Below are positions 63,730 through 64,000 of a stretch of 64,000 bases of DNA, one piece after another. The translations under genes and the position numbers were made by a program. Each line of letters starts with the position of its first letter. Within the stretch, counting starts at the first letter, position 1. The notes under the pieces were generated by a model, which worked only from the letters and a program-made list of their open reading frames with translations, made no database searches and was not told the DNA's origin. Origin of the DNA: Pseudoalteromonas sp. XI10 (GTDB lineage Bacteria; Pseudomonadota; Gammaproteobacteria; Enterobacterales; Alteromonadaceae); contig NZ_LOPY01000047.1 of assembly GCF_001469895.1 (NCBI RefSeq), forward strand, positions 248,001 to 312,000, read 5' to 3'.

Positions 63730-63762
63730 TTTAATCTAACTTCTAACGACTGATATCTAATA
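63730..63762. repeat. Intergenic repeat, copy 2
   Basis: Second copy of the repeat at 61345-61376, with A in place of G in CTGAC. Confidence 0.75.
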
Positions 63763-63852
63763 TCTTCTAACACCTCGTATCTCGCCAACTTTTTCGTCTG
63801 ATAGCTGACGGCTGAAAGCTGATAGCTCCTTTCCCCTTGCAGCTCGCTAACT

Positions 63853-63884
63853 TGTTGGGCTTCGCTTCGCTCCACCCAACATAC
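63853..63884 (-). repeat. REP-like palindrome, type C, copy 3
   Basis: GTTGGG, a TTCGCTTCGC loop region and CCCAAC, followed by ATAC where the head CTAC is expected. Confidence 0.7.
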
Positions 63885-63899
63885 GATAAAAGCTACCCT

Positions 63900-64000
63900 T
63901 TACTCCCCCGCAAACTTTAACATTCGCGTTTGGTCGGTAAGCTCAATATCCACCAGTTCGAACGGGGCTTTGGCTACTTGAGTGACTGCAAAAGGCATGG
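63900..64000 (-). CDS. C-terminal end of a gene running off the window
   Basis: A 33-codon frame ends at TAA (63900-63902) with protein-like sequence MPFAVTQVAKAPFELVDIEL then TDQTRMLKFAGE. It may continue past the edge. Too short to identify. Confidence 0.5.
   Translation of the reverse strand, partial: MPFAVTQVAKAPFELVDIELTDQTRMLKFAGE

Larger units (their letters stand above)
63480..63899. other. Repeat-filled intergenic region
   Basis: No gene. Contains REP-like types F, A and C, the second copy of the 33-bp repeat, and diverged phrases such as CTGATAGCTGACGGCTGAAA (near 63800) that look like decayed tandem repeats. Confidence 0.7.

Overview
The window looks like chromosomal DNA of a marine gammaproteobacterium of the Alteromonadales, most likely Pseudoalteromonas or a close relative. 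This is inferred from moderate-to-low GC, TonB-dependent receptors of the marine polysaccharide-degrader type, an H-NOX/hybrid-kinase pair, many GGDEF/AraC/LysR regulators and protein sequences of gammaproteobacterial flavour. No rRNA, tRNA, transposase, phage gene or CRISPR array was found.

Layout. 1-7.7 kb: a cut-off PAS sensor, a DASH cryptochrome, a PhnB-like VOC protein, a large secreted ImpA-type metalloprotease lipoprotein and an MFS exporter. 7.7-16.2 kb: a MITE-like repeat, a siderophore-type TonB receptor, an alpha/beta hydrolase, a periplasmic ClpP-fold protein, a Tat-exported PhoX-like phosphatase, and a DUF4920/PepSY-TM pair. 16.2-23 kb: an outer-membrane-like lipoprotein, a divergent Lrp/LysE pair, a membrane GGDEF protein beside an orphan periplasmic binding protein, a CBS protein, Dps and CorA. 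23-29.5 kb: two small modules that each combine a YozG-like XRE regulator, a multi-spanning membrane protein and a hydrolase, in different gene orders and with related palindromes upstream. Between them lie YebE-like, AraC and small orphan genes. 29.7-38.9 kb: a periplasmic pyroglutamyl-peptidase homologue lacking the catalytic Cys, a lectin-linked pectate lyase, and an NO/c-di-GMP signalling locus (CHASE4-GGDEF divergent from H-NOX and its hybrid kinase), then a membrane-bound AraC regulator with a DUF2306 protein.

38.9-49.2 kb is a small polysaccharide-utilisation cluster: GH43, a GH29-like enzyme, an SSS-family symporter, a Gfo/Idh/MocA oxidoreductase, a divergent IclR regulator and a large TonB receptor. 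The IclR gene is broken by a one-base deletion in a C tract. A shared 16-bp palindrome lies before the oxidoreductase/symporter operon and the receptor, and a weaker version before the GH29-like gene. The likely scheme is outer-membrane import, periplasmic hydrolysis, sodium-coupled uptake and oxidation, controlled by the IclR protein if it is intact.

49.3-61.2 kb: an AT-rich orphan lipoprotein, a Kelch protein, a Zur-box-controlled COG0523 GTPase/DUF1826 operon, YqhA, a YqhD-like dehydrogenase with an exported DJ-1 protein under a divergent LysR regulator, and an isochorismatase-fold hydrolase beside a GlxA-type regulator. 61.2-64 kb: acpH and a second copy of a ~240-aa PH-like membrane protein (first copy at 54.6 kb), set in intergenic DNA full of tandem repeats and several different GTAG-headed REP-like palindromes.

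The most interesting points are the two XRE/membrane/hydrolase modules with related operators, the mixed REP/tandem-repeat region, the frameshifted IclR gene with its shared operator, the Cys-to-Ser C15 peptidase homologue, and the H-NOX with an altered YxSxR motif.
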